From positions 1 through 64,000 of the forward strand of contig NZ_QWGR01000014.1 of the NCBI RefSeq assembly GCF_003576475.1: a stretch of 64,000 bases of DNA, written 5' to 3'. The stretch's first letter is position 1, and each line of letters starts with the position of its first letter. Position numbers and translations under genes: made by a program. The stretch comes from Maribellus luteus (GTDB taxonomy: Bacteria; Bacteroidota; Bacteroidia; Bacteroidales; Prolixibacteraceae). Positions 36,609 to 44,313 of the stretch are shown in pieces. Under the pieces are notes generated by a model. That model was not told the origin of the DNA, did not search any database, and saw only the letters and a program-made list of their open reading frames with translations.

Positions 36609-38306
36609 ATGAAGAAAATTATTGAGTGCGTGCCTAACTTTTCGGAAGGCCGCGATATGAGCATAATCAAAGAAATTACCAATGCCATTGAAAGTGTTGC
36701 CGGCATTAGTTTGCTGGATGTTGACCCGGGAAAAGCTACCAATCGTACAGTGGTGACTTTTGTGGGTGAGCCGGAAGACGTGATTGAAGCAGCTTTCAGA
36801 GGAATTAAAAAGGCCGCTGAAGTAATTGATATGAGCAAACACAAGGGAGAGCATCCGCGCTTTGGTGCCACTGATGTTTGCCCGCTGGTTCCGGTGGCAA
36901 ATGTTACCATGGAAGAAACCGTGGTTTATGCCCGCCAATTGGCTGAAAGAGTAGGAACTGAGCTCGGTATTCCTGTTTTTTGTTACGAGTTTGCTGCCTA
37001 TAAAGAGAAACGCAGAAGTTTGGCCAACTGCCGGTCGGGCGAGTACGAAGGTTTGAAAGACCGAATTTCCACGGTCGAGTGGAAACCCGATTTTGGCCCC
37101 GATGCATGGAATGAGGGGGTAAAGGGAAGTGGGGCAACGGCCATTGGAGCGCGTAATTTCCTGGTGGCTTACAATGTTAATTTAAACACCACATCTACCC
37201 GAAGAGCCAATGCGATCGCTTTTGATATTCGCGAAGCGGGGCGCGTAATGCGTGAAGGCGACCCGGTGACAGGAAAAATTGTAACCGACGAAAGCGGGGA
37301 ACCAGTAAGAATCCCCGGAAGTTTGAAGAAGACACGCGCAATTGGATGGTATATTGAAGAATACGGCATCGCTCAAATCTCGATAAATCTTACCGATATT
37401 TCGGTGACGCCGGTGCATGTTGCTTTTGATGAGGTATCAGAAAGGGCGCGCGAGCGTGGACTCAGGGCAACCGGTTCCGAATTGGTGGGATTGATTCCAT
37501 TGCAGGCAATGCTCGATGCCGGGAAATATTTTCTGCGTAAACAACAGCGCTCCACCGGCATCTCCGATGAGGAGATCATAAAGATTGCCGTGAAGTCGCT
37601 GGGGCTGGACGAGCTAGGTCCTTTTGATCCTAAAAAGAAAATAATAGAATACGTTATCGAAGACAAAGCAGCTCGTAAACTGATCGATTTGACACTGACG
37701 CAGTTCAAAGACGAAACGGCTTCAGAATCTCCGGCGCCCGGAGGTGGTTCTATTTCGGCTTATGTGGGTGCTTTGGGAGCTGCACTTGGTGCAATGGTGG
37801 CCAACCTTTCGGCGCACAAACGTGGTTGGGACGATCGTTGGGAAGAATTTTCGGAGTGGGCAGAAAAAGGAAAGCTGTACCATTCGGCCTTGCTCCGTTG
37901 TGTGGACGAGGATACCGATGCTTTCAACCAAATAATGGCGGCTTTTGGCTTGACCAAATCGACAGAACAGGAGAAGGCTGAAAGAAAACAGGCCATTCAG
38001 AATGCGACAAAAAATGCCATTGAAGTTCCGCTAAAGGTTATGCAACTGGCGCACGATTCATTGGAAGTAATGAAAGCCATGGCTGATTTTGGGAATCCAA
38101 ACTCGGTGTCGGATGCAGGTGTTGGTGCGTTGTGTGCGCGAACCGCTGTTGAAGGAGCTTACCTGAATGTAAAGATCAATGCGGCTGGATTTGGTGATAA
38201 GGCGTTTTTGGATGAAAAACTTGCCTTTGCTAATGGTTTGTTGCAGTCGGCCAAGCAAAAAGAGTCAGAAATTCTCGCGGTGGTTTATGAAAAAATAGAA
38301 TCTTAG
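36609..38306 (+). CDS. ftcD: Bifunctional glutamate formimidoyltransferase / formimidoyl-THF cyclodeaminase
   Basis: 565 residues. The N-terminal ~330 residues are the formiminotransferase (IECVPNFSEGRDMSII, DVDPGKATNRTVVTFVGEP, KHKGEHPRFGATDVCPLVP, GARNFLVAYNVNLNT). The C-terminal ~200 residues are the helical cyclodeaminase (LTQFKDETASESPAPGGGSISAYVGALGAALGAMVANL). It moves the formimidoyl group from N-formimidoylglutamate to tetrahydrofolate, giving glutamate, then makes methenyl-THF and NH3. This fusion, as in animals, is common in Bacteroidota. Second gene of the hut pair, ended by a strong hairpin. Confidence 0.95.
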   Translation: MKKIIECVPNFSEGRDMSIIKEITNAIESVAGISLLDVDPGKATNRTVVTFVGEPEDVIEAAFRGIKKAAEVIDMSKHKGEHPRFGATDVCPLVPVANVTMEETVVYARQLAERVGTELGIPVFCYEFAAYKEKRRSLANCRSGEYEGLKDRISTVEWKPDFGPDAWNEGVKGSGATAIGARNFLVAYNVNLNTTSTRRANAIAFDIREAGRVMREGDPVTGKIVTDESGEPVRIPGSLKKTRAIGWYIEEYGIAQISINLTDISVTPVHVAFDEVSERARERGLRATGSELVGLIPLQAMLDAGKYFLRKQQRSTGISDEEIIKIAVKSLGLDELGPFDPKKKIIEYVIEDKAARKLIDLTLTQFKDETASESPAPGGGSISAYVGALGAALGAMVANLSAHKRGWDDRWEEFSEWAEKGKLYHSALLRCVDEDTDAFNQIMAAFGLTKSTEQEKAERKQAIQNATKNAIEVPLKVMQLAHDSLEVMKAMADFGNPNSVSDAGVGALCARTAVEGAYLNVKINAAGFGDKAFLDEKLAFANGLLQSAKQKESEILAVVYEKIES

Positions 38307-38330
38307 TAGAGATATAGTTGAAATAAGAAA

Positions 38331-38368
38331 AACGCGGTGGCCCGGAATGTCGGGTTACCGCGTTAGTT
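38331..38368 (+). terminator. Terminator of the hut genes
   Basis: AACGCGGTGGCCCG pairs with CGGGTTACCGCGTT (two G-U pairs on the plus strand), 6-nt loop, then AGTTTTT. Its 3' arm overlaps the end of the convergent DUF5995 gene. Confidence 0.75.
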
Positions 38369-39113
38369 TTTCTGTTTTCTCAGCCACTGTTCCTTTTTCG
38401 GTCAGTCGAATGATCCAGATTATAAACTGAATCCATTTTCCGGGCCTGGTCACGATTTGTTCGATCCTGGCAACTTTCTGATCACGAATCGATAACTGCT
38501 CCGGCCGGTCAGATTGTTTGTACTTTACCAATTCGGTCGCAAATTTCCAGGCTCCGTCGCGGGCTACTTTCATACTAAAATCCACTACGTAATTGTCGAC
38601 CTTGCCTGAAAGCGAAAGTATTTTTCGCAGAAAAGGCCAGATGGAAGAAAGGTTTTCCTGGACCTCATTGACCAGCGACGATAGTATTTCATTGATCTGC
38701 TTAAAATCATTTTCAAGTGAACCGATCGAACCGGCGTCCGAAACTTCGACAGCCGCAACTCCCAGGTCGAGGTTGATATGTGCATTCATTCCAAGCAAAA
38801 GATGCTGAATAACCAGTAACTGTTTATTTTCTGCCTGCTGAAAAGCTTTTTCCCACGATAACGATACGGGCCGGCCTTTGTGCCAGTCGTAGTAGGCATC
38901 TATGTAGCGTTTAGCAAAAATCACATCAAGTTTTTCCATTCTGGGGCCATCGTCAAAACGATTGGCTTTAATGCCTTCCTTTACTTCAATTGTAACCCTT
39001 TGGTAAAGCGCAGCAAAATACCCCAGTGTGTCTTCATCTTTTATGGATTCCTGAATGATCGAATCAAGAATTTCAATTACGTCGTCGATCGAGTTAACGG
39101 GCTTTCTGTTCAT
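38355..39113 (-). CDS. DUF5995 family protein
   Basis: 252 residues, mostly helical. The segment DTLGYFAALYQRVTIEVKEGI with a nearby FDDGPRMEKLDVIFAKRYIDAY, and QHLLLGMNAHINLDLGVAAVEV, are the conserved blocks of DUF5995. The conserved His/Asn/Asp (MNAHINLDL) could bind a metal, but no activity is known. Single gene, convergent with ftcD. Confidence 0.75.
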   Translation of the reverse strand: MNRKPVNSIDDVIEILDSIIQESIKDEDTLGYFAALYQRVTIEVKEGIKANRFDDGPRMEKLDVIFAKRYIDAYYDWHKGRPVSLSWEKAFQQAENKQLLVIQHLLLGMNAHINLDLGVAAVEVSDAGSIGSLENDFKQINEILSSLVNEVQENLSSIWPFLRKILSLSGKVDNYVVDFSMKVARDGAWKFATELVKYKQSDRPEQLSIRDQKVARIEQIVTRPGKWIQFIIWIIRLTEKGTVAEKTEKLTR

Positions 39114-39193
39114 GTTTGAAAAGTTATTTTACAGATAAACAGTTTAGTCCCCAAAGTGTTGACCGATCATTAGTCCCGGAGAGTAGGTGCATT

Positions 39194-39550
39194 TTAGTTC
39201 TTTCGTACCGCCACTAACGCAATAATGGCCAGCCGGGCAACTATAAATACGAATATTCCCATCAGCGGATCGACCAATGCCATTTTCAGACCGTGGGCAA
39301 GCAGGCTTGGTGTCAGTTCACCATGTGCTTCAACGGCGTCAAAGGCATGGATCAGTCCAAAAGTTCTTCCCATAAATCCCCAGGCTACGGCAAACCAGCC
39401 AATGTGTTTCATCAAATCCATGAGCTTTGGGCGGCTTTCTTTTTTGAGGAGGGCTACGGTGAACAAGGCAAGAATAATGATTAGACATGCGAAAATGGTC
39501 ACGGTAAATACAGGGCCTCCATCAATAAATTTTCCAATAATACTTTTCAT
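39194..39550 (-). CDS. Short MotA/TolQ/ExbB-like membrane protein
   Basis: 118 residues, three hydrophobic segments (FTVTIFACLIIILALFTVAL; IGWFAVAWGFMGRTFGLIHAF; PLMGIFVFIVARLAIIALVAV). The stretch WGFMGRTFGLIHAFDAV...GELTPSLLAHGLKMALVDPLMGIFV matches the ExbB/TolQ proton-channel core (G-x-x-x-T-x-G-x-x-x-A-F and PSLLA-x-G-x-x-x-AL). It is about half the usual length and lacks an adjacent ExbD/TolR. Either a minimal channel-like subunit or a degenerate paralogue. Family call moderate. Confidence 0.65.
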   Translation of the reverse strand: MKSIIGKFIDGGPVFTVTIFACLIIILALFTVALLKKESRPKLMDLMKHIGWFAVAWGFMGRTFGLIHAFDAVEAHGELTPSLLAHGLKMALVDPLMGIFVFIVARLAIIALVAVRKN

Positions 39551-39761
39551 TGTTTTTAGTTTTTGATTGATACTGATTCAAATCTAAGAAATGCCTGCAT
39601 GCCGTTATTTTTATTGCGATAGATACCCCGAACCATACGCTTTCTAACAAATTTAAAGGTATAAACGGAATTTTGTACTGAGATTATGTCAAAAATAGGG
39701 GTAAATCGGCATTCCATCGATAAATGAAAGGGAATCAGCAGATTTTCAGTAATATTGTTTT

Positions 39762-40841
39762 ATGATCGCGCTCAAAAAACCGAAGATTAAGACCATTTTT
39801 TTGCACCTGCTTTTCTGGATCGGAGTGTGGTTCTTCTTTTATTACTTTTTTAGTTATAATTCGAACGATCAGCGCTACATCATCTGGTTTTCAAGTTGCT
39901 TGCTGCCCGTAACAATCGCGGTTACCTACTTTGTGGTGAATTACCTGATTCCAAAATATCTGCTGGTAAAGAAGTACGTATTGTTTGCACTTTACAGCTT
40001 TTATACCGTTGTGGTTTCCTCGTATATCATTGTGCTTGTATTGTACGGCTGTCTTATTTTTTTACTGAGTTTTAATACTACCGTGATGCCGCCCATGAGT
40101 AAGAATTTCCTGTTTATTCTTATACTGGTTTACATGGTTTCGGGAGCGGTTGGCTTTTTTACTTTGCTGAATTACAATTTTAAAACTGCCGCTCAAAACC
40201 GCGAACTTCAGAATAAAATACTGGAAACGCAGCTGCAAATGAAAGACCAGGAATTGCAATACCTGAAAATGCAGATTCACCCGCACTTTTTATTTAATAC
40301 TCTAAATACCATTTATGGTTTTGCGTTAAAGCAGTCGGTGCAGACGCCTGAAATTATCCTAAAGCTTTCCAATCTTCTCGACTACATTTTGTACCAGGTT
40401 AACAAGCCGTTGGTGGAGCTAAGTCAAGAGGTTCAGCATATTAAAGAATATATTGAGCTGGAGAAGATACGGTTTAAGGATACATTGAAGGTGGAATTTA
40501 GCAGCGGCGAAATCAGCGATAAAATACAGGTTGCACCTATGTTGCTGATGCCTTTTGTTGAAAATGCGTTCAAGCACGGTAACCTGGTTGATGGATTTTT
40601 AAACATTGACGTGGATATCTGGTTGGATCAAAACACGTTGCATTTCAAGATAGGAAATACCTGGCTCGGTGAAAAAAACGGGAAGGAAAAATCAGGAATC
40701 GGCTTGGAAAATATCCGAAAAAGGCTGGAGCTCAATTATCATAATCGATATAAGCTGAATAACAAGATGGAAAACAACTGGTATTGGGTCGAGTTATCCA
40801 TTGAGAACCTGGAAATGACAAAAAATGGAAAAGCGAATTAA
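39762..40841 (+). CDS. LytS/YehU-type sensor histidine kinase
   Basis: 359 residues. Four hydrophobic segments in the first ~140 residues (TIFLHLLFWIGVWFFFYYFF; FLFILILVYMVSGAVGFFTLL). Then a coiled linker (NRELQNKILETQLQMKDQELQYLK), the His_kinase H-box KMQIHPHFLFNTLNTIYGFAL, and the ATPase segment APMLLMPFVENAFKHGNL with KSGIGLENIRKRLEL. Overlaps its regulator gene by 17 nt. Second such pair in the window, not identical in sequence to the 10.7-12.4 kb pair. Confidence 0.93.
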   Translation: MIALKKPKIKTIFLHLLFWIGVWFFFYYFFSYNSNDQRYIIWFSSCLLPVTIAVTYFVVNYLIPKYLLVKKYVLFALYSFYTVVVSSYIIVLVLYGCLIFLLSFNTTVMPPMSKNFLFILILVYMVSGAVGFFTLLNYNFKTAAQNRELQNKILETQLQMKDQELQYLKMQIHPHFLFNTLNTIYGFALKQSVQTPEIILKLSNLLDYILYQVNKPLVELSQEVQHIKEYIELEKIRFKDTLKVEFSSGEISDKIQVAPMLLMPFVENAFKHGNLVDGFLNIDVDIWLDQNTLHFKIGNTWLGEKNGKEKSGIGLENIRKRLELNYHNRYKLNNKMENNWYWVELSIENLEMTKNGKAN

Positions 40842-41538
40842 ATGTTTGGTGGTGGACGATGAGCCGGTAGCTCGCGAAATTCTGGAAAACCATCTGGCTA
40901 AACTCGAAAGCTTTGAGTTGGTGGGCTCGTGTAAAAGTGCCATCGGTGCTTTTCAGATAATAAGCAGTCAACCTGTCGATTTAATTTTCCTGGATATTAA
41001 TATGCCCGAAATGTCGGGGCTGTCGCTTGCACGATCGATTAACAGCAATGTAAAAGTGATTTTTACCACCGCTTATCGTGAGTATGCGGTTGACGGGTTT
41101 GATTTGCAGGCAGTAGATTATTTGCTAAAGCCCATTTCTTTTGAGCGCTTTTTGAAGGGAGTGCAAAAATATATGCAGGAAAATGTGCCGGTAAAAAGCA
41201 GTGACGCAATTGCGCCGGAAACGGAAGATACCGAATTCTTCTTTGTGCGGTCAGAGCGGAAGATGGTTCGGATTAATTTTTCGGATATTCGTTTTATCGA
41301 AAGCATTGCCGATTATATAAAAATTCACTTACAAGAGAGAAATGTGCTTACCCGCGAAACCATTTCCAATATCGAATCAAAACTGCCACAAAATGATTTT
41401 CTGCGTATTCACCGGTCGTACATTGTTGGCATAAAAAATATTGAGTCGTTTACTACCGAATACATCGAAATAGGGAAGAGGCAATTGCCCATTAGCAGAA
41501 GCTACAGGGAGCAGGTGTTGAGGAAGTTAGAGCTCTAG
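40825..41538 (+). CDS. LytTR-family response regulator
   Basis: 237 residues. Receiver at 1-120: CLVVDDEPVAREIL, phospho-Asp in DLIFLDINMPEMSG, KVIFTTAYREYAVDGF and YLLKPISF. LytTR DNA-binding domain at about 135-235 (FFVRSERKMVRINFSDIRFIESI, FLRIHRSYIVGIKNIESF, KRQLPISRSYREQVLRKLEL). Pairs with the kinase it overlaps. Its stop is 15 nt from the first copy of the small-RNA array, making the array a candidate target. Confidence 0.93.
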   Translation: MEKRIKCLVVDDEPVAREILENHLAKLESFELVGSCKSAIGAFQIISSQPVDLIFLDINMPEMSGLSLARSINSNVKVIFTTAYREYAVDGFDLQAVDYLLKPISFERFLKGVQKYMQENVPVKSSDAIAPETEDTEFFFVRSERKMVRINFSDIRFIESIADYIKIHLQERNVLTRETISNIESKLPQNDFLRIHRSYIVGIKNIESFTTEYIEIGKRQLPISRSYREQVLRKLEL

Positions 41539-41552
41539 AATGTTTTGAAAAT

Positions 41553-41633
41553 AAAAAAGGACGGGTCAACACCCATCCTTTCATCTAACTAAACCAATAA
41601 AACTAATCAAACCTAAACTTATGAACTAAAACT
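41553..41633 (-). ncRNA. Array small RNA, copy 1
   Basis: Minus-strand unit. -7 box TACCTTTG (41640-41647), predicted start about 6 nt later, 50-nt G/T-rich segment with almost no C, then stem AAGGATGGGT/ACCCGTCCTT with GTTG loop and six T as terminator. The transcript would be about 81 nt, with no ORF. It is the last unit on the minus strand; its terminator also faces the response-regulator gene. Confidence 0.65.
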
Positions 41634-41818
41634 ATGACACAAAGGTAAGGCGAGTTTTGGAAAGTAAGGTTACCCCAATGTTAAAAAACATGCTCTATAA
41701 CATATGATTTATCTATGGGCATTAAGTTCCGTCTATTGTGTGGATTTTGTCTTTGACAATGAAAGAGGAGTTGGTTGCCGGGAAATGAATTAGCTGAAGG
41801 TGCGAAGCTTTGTAAAAC

Positions 41819-41900
41819 AAAAAAAGGACGGGTCAACACCCATCCTTTCATCTAACTAAACCAATAAAACTAATCAAACCTAAACTTATGAACTAAAACT
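41819..41900 (-). ncRNA. Array small RNA, copy 2
   Basis: Same structure as copy 1. -7 box TACATTTG at 41905-41912, core 4 nt downstream, hairpin AAGGATGGGT/ACCCGTCCTT, then seven T. Confidence 0.65.
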
Positions 41901-42076
41901 GAAGCAAATGTAAAGCGAAAATTGCAGATGGAGGTTAAGCCAATGTTAAAAAACATGTTTTATAACATATAGTTTATCTATGGCCCTTTGACGAACTCTA
42001 TTTCTGAAATTAGGAGTAAATGAGATATGATGCCGGGGGAAATTCGGATGCGGAATGAATGATTGGTGAAGAAATT

Positions 42077-42157
42077 AAAAAAGGATGAGTCAACACCCAT
42101 CCTTTCATCTAACTAAACCAATAAAACTAATCAAACCTAAACTTATGAACTAAAACT
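42077..42157 (-). ncRNA. Array small RNA, copy 3
   Basis: -7 box TACATTTG at 42162-42169. Hairpin AAGGATGGGT/ACTCATCCTT: here one arm is changed (ACTCATCC versus ACCCGTCC), so the stem has shifted pairing (ATGGGTGTTGACTCAT) but is kept. Six T follow. The change within a stem that is still paired is mild support for structure. Confidence 0.6.
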
Positions 42158-42332
42158 GAGGCAAATGTAAAGCGAAAATTGCAGAAGGAGGTTAAGCGAA
42201 TGTTAAAAAACATGTTTTATAACATATAGTTTATCTATGACCTTTTGAGGTAGTCTATTTCGGAAATTAGGGGAAAATATTGATGTTGATGGTGAAAATT
42301 CTGTAGCGGATTGAATGATTGGTGAGGTCATT

Positions 42333-42413
42333 AAAAAAGGACGGGTCAATACCCATCCTTTTCACTAACTAAACCAATAAAACTAATCAAACCTAAACCT
42401 ATGAACTAAAACT
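42333..42413 (-). ncRNA. Array small RNA, copy 4 (most upstream on the minus strand)
   Basis: -7 box TATCTTTG at 42421-42428, 7 nt before the core. Hairpin AAGGATGGGT/ACCCGTCCTT (loop ATTG instead of GTTG), six T. The upstream flank diverges from the spacer of copies 1-3, so this is the array edge and its promoter lacks the shared upstream block. Confidence 0.6.
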
Positions 42414-42522
42414 TATGGTGCAAAGATATGTTGCATAACATTAGTCCTGATGTCAGGCGTGTTAAAAAGTGTCAAATTGAATGTTTTTATATCAGTAAAT
42501 TAACATTGAAGATGTAAGGCAT

Positions 42523-42555
42523 AAAAAAGCCCTGTATATAGTATACAAGGCTTTT
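42523..42555 (-). terminator. Terminator of the SPOR-clpS-nfeD-floA operon
   Basis: Minus strand AAAAGCCTTGTATA pairs with TATACAGGGCTTTT, followed by T. It ends about 23 nt past the floA stop, between floA and the small-RNA array. Confidence 0.8.
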
Positions 42556-42577
42556 GGTATTTTGTACAATAGTTTTT

Positions 42578-43558
42578 CTATTCTTTGCTTTTGCCGCCTT
42601 CTCCGGCTATTGAATCGCGCATGGAAGTATCAGCCATGATGTTTTTGTACTTCATGTAATCCATCACGCCGAGGTTTCCGGTTCTGAATGCTTCTGCGAT
42701 TGCCAGTGGCACCTGTACTTCAGCCTCAATAACCTTCGCACGCGCTTCCTGTGCTTTGGCAATCATTTCCTGTTCCAGGGCAATGGCCATTGCACGACGT
42801 TCTTCGGCTTTGGCCTGTGCAATGTTTTTGTCTGCTTCTGCCTGATCCATTTGGAGAACTGCTCCGATATTTTTACCAATATCAATGTCGGCAATGTCAA
42901 TTGAGAGAATCTCAAAGGCTGTTCCGGCGTCAAGGCCTTTTTCCAATACTACTCTCGAAATAAAATCAGGATTTTCAAGCACAGCTTTGTGAGAGTGCGA
43001 AGAGCCGATGGATGAAACAATTCCTTCTCCAACACGGGCCAGAACAGTTTCTTCTCCAGCACCACCCACCAGTTGCCGGATGTTGGCGCGGACTGTTACA
43101 CGCGCTTTTGCTATTAACTGTATACCATCTTTAGAAACGGCCGTAACCGGAGGCGTGTTAATCACTTTCGGATTTACCGACATTTGAACCGCCTCAAAAA
43201 CATCACGACCCGCAAGGTCGATAGCGGTAGCCATGTTAAAAGAAAGTTCAATATTTGCTTTTGCAGCTGAAACAAGAGCATGAACAACTCTGGCCACGTG
43301 TCCACCTGCCAGGTAATGCGCCTCCAGCGCGTCACGACTCAGTGTTACGTCGGCTTTTGTGCCCTCAATAAGTGCCCGAACAATAACTCCGGGAGGTACT
43401 TTCCGAAAACGCATCAGAAAAAGCTGGATGAGCGAAATTCGTACTCCCGATACCAGTGCCGAAAACCAAAGTCCGATTGGTATAAAATAAAGGACGATGA
43501 ACAGTAATACTATTACTCCAACAATCAGTCCCCACGTGCCTGCTGCTTCTTCAATCAT
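42578..43558 (-). CDS. floA: Flotillin-like protein FloA
   Basis: 326 residues. One N-terminal membrane hairpin ([28 protein letters not shown]), then the SPFH-like core ([41 protein letters not shown]) and an Ala/Glu-rich C-terminal region ([29 protein letters not shown]) typical of flotillin oligomerisation. FloA organises membrane microdomains. Gene is 1 nt after nfeD; the NfeD-flotillin pairing is standard. Confidence 0.93.
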   Translation of the reverse strand: MIEEAAGTWGLIVGVIVLLFIVLYFIPIGLWFSALVSGVRISLIQLFLMRFRKVPPGVIVRALIEGTKADVTLSRDALEAHYLAGGHVARVVHALVSAAKANIELSFNMATAIDLAGRDVFEAVQMSVNPKVINTPPVTAVSKDGIQLIAKARVTVRANIRQLVGGAGEETVLARVGEGIVSSIGSSHSHKAVLENPDFISRVVLEKGLDAGTAFEILSIDIADIDIGKNIGAVLQMDQAEADKNIAQAKAEERRAMAIALEQEMIAKAQEARAKVIEAEVQVPLAIAEAFRTGNLGVMDYMKYKNIMADTSMRDSIAGEGGKSKE

Positions 43559-43559
43559 T

Positions 43560-44033
43560 TTATTTTTTATTTATAGGTTCAACAATAATTTTATTGGAAA
43601 CGATCTTTAATACTTTAACCGGAATGTTATGATCGATGAATGATCCGGTGGATTGTGCCTCCACCACTTCACCGTTTACCCTTACTTTTCCGGAAGGGGC
43701 CAGCCGCCCAATGGTCTTGCCGGTGTCTCCGGTTTTTATTTTCTCGGCATTGATCAGGTCAACTTTGCCGTCGATATTTTTTTCGAGAATCATCTTTTTC
43801 CCTGTTCTCGATTTAAAAAAGTAGTAAACCATCGACGGGGCAAGTAGCAGTACAATGGCAAGCGTAATAAATCCGGCTCCTGTTCCCAGGTCGGTAAAGG
43901 CAATATAAACGCTGGCGATCAACAGTAAAAAACCTCCGATCCCGGCAATGGTTACTCCGGGAATTACTGCGAACTCGATCAGTAATAAAACCAGTCCCAG
44001 TAATATTAATAGTATAATGGCAAAAATTGACAT
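43560..44033 (-). CDS. NfeD family protein
   Basis: 157 residues. Several hydrophobic helices ([61 protein letters not shown]) are followed by the C-terminal OB-fold NfeD soluble domain ([41 protein letters not shown]). Works with flotillin in membrane organisation. This is the short form without the N-terminal protease domain. Starts 1 nt after the clpS stop. Confidence 0.9.
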   Translation of the reverse strand: MSIFAIILLILLGLVLLLIEFAVIPGVTIAGIGGFLLLIASVYIAFTDLGTGAGFITLAIVLLLAPSMVYYFFKSRTGKKMILEKNIDGKVDLINAEKIKTGDTGKTIGRLAPSGKVRVNGEVVEAQSTGSFIDHNIPVKVLKIVSNKIIVEPINKK

Positions 44034-44034
44034 A

Positions 44035-44313
44035 TCAGTCTATGGTTGCATTTAGTTCTCGTCCAATTAGTGCGTCTTTCATTGGCTTTAGTTCAGAGAA
44101 GCTGCCTTTCTTAACATCACATTTCCCCTTGTAATGAACCAGGTAAGTACATTGTGTTGCCTGTTCAATTTCGTGTTCACAAATGTCGATCAACGCATCA
44201 ATCACATAATCAAAGGTATGAACGTCGTCGTTGTGAAGAATCAGCGAATTTTCTTCCAGTGTATCTTCATTCGATTTATCAACAGGAATATTTTTAGGTT
44301 CCTTTAATGTCAT
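44035..44313 (-). CDS. clpS: ClpS adaptor for ClpAP/ClpCP proteolysis
   Basis: 92 residues. The core ILHNDDVHTFDYVIDALIDICEHE and AEQ-type helix (EIEQATQCTYLVHYKGKCDVKKGSF) match ClpS, whose DDVH/HN acidic pocket binds N-degron substrates. The N-terminal extension (first ~25 residues) is low-complexity acidic, as is usual. It overlaps the SPOR gene by 4 nt (ATGA). Delivers N-end-rule proteins to the Clp ATPase. Confidence 0.92.
   Translation of the reverse strand: MTLKEPKNIPVDKSNEDTLEENSLILHNDDVHTFDYVIDALIDICEHEIEQATQCTYLVHYKGKCDVKKGSFSELKPMKDALIGRELNATID

Larger units (their letters stand above)
41553..42428. repeat. Tandem repeat array, 3.3 units of about 258 bp
   Basis: The 81-nt core starts at 41553, 41819, 42077 and 42333, giving periods of 266, 258 and 256. 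Cores are near-identical (a few substitutions), and the inter-core segments of the first three units also align, including an ATGTT...AACATGTTttatAACAT block. Each core carries a hairpin and each is preceded, on the minus strand, by a TAnnTTTG box. It is a tandem amplification of a complete transcription unit, not a CRISPR (units too long, cores too similar). Confidence 0.9.

Noticed and set aside
41581-41633. Small plus-strand peptide ORFs or a leader mRNA from the array (ATG AAC TAA)
   Set aside because: The plus-strand ORF is only two codons; all promoter and terminator signals are on the minus strand.
41553-42428. CRISPR-like array
   Set aside because: Repeats are ~81 nt at ~258-nt intervals, spacers are similar to each other, and no cas genes are near.
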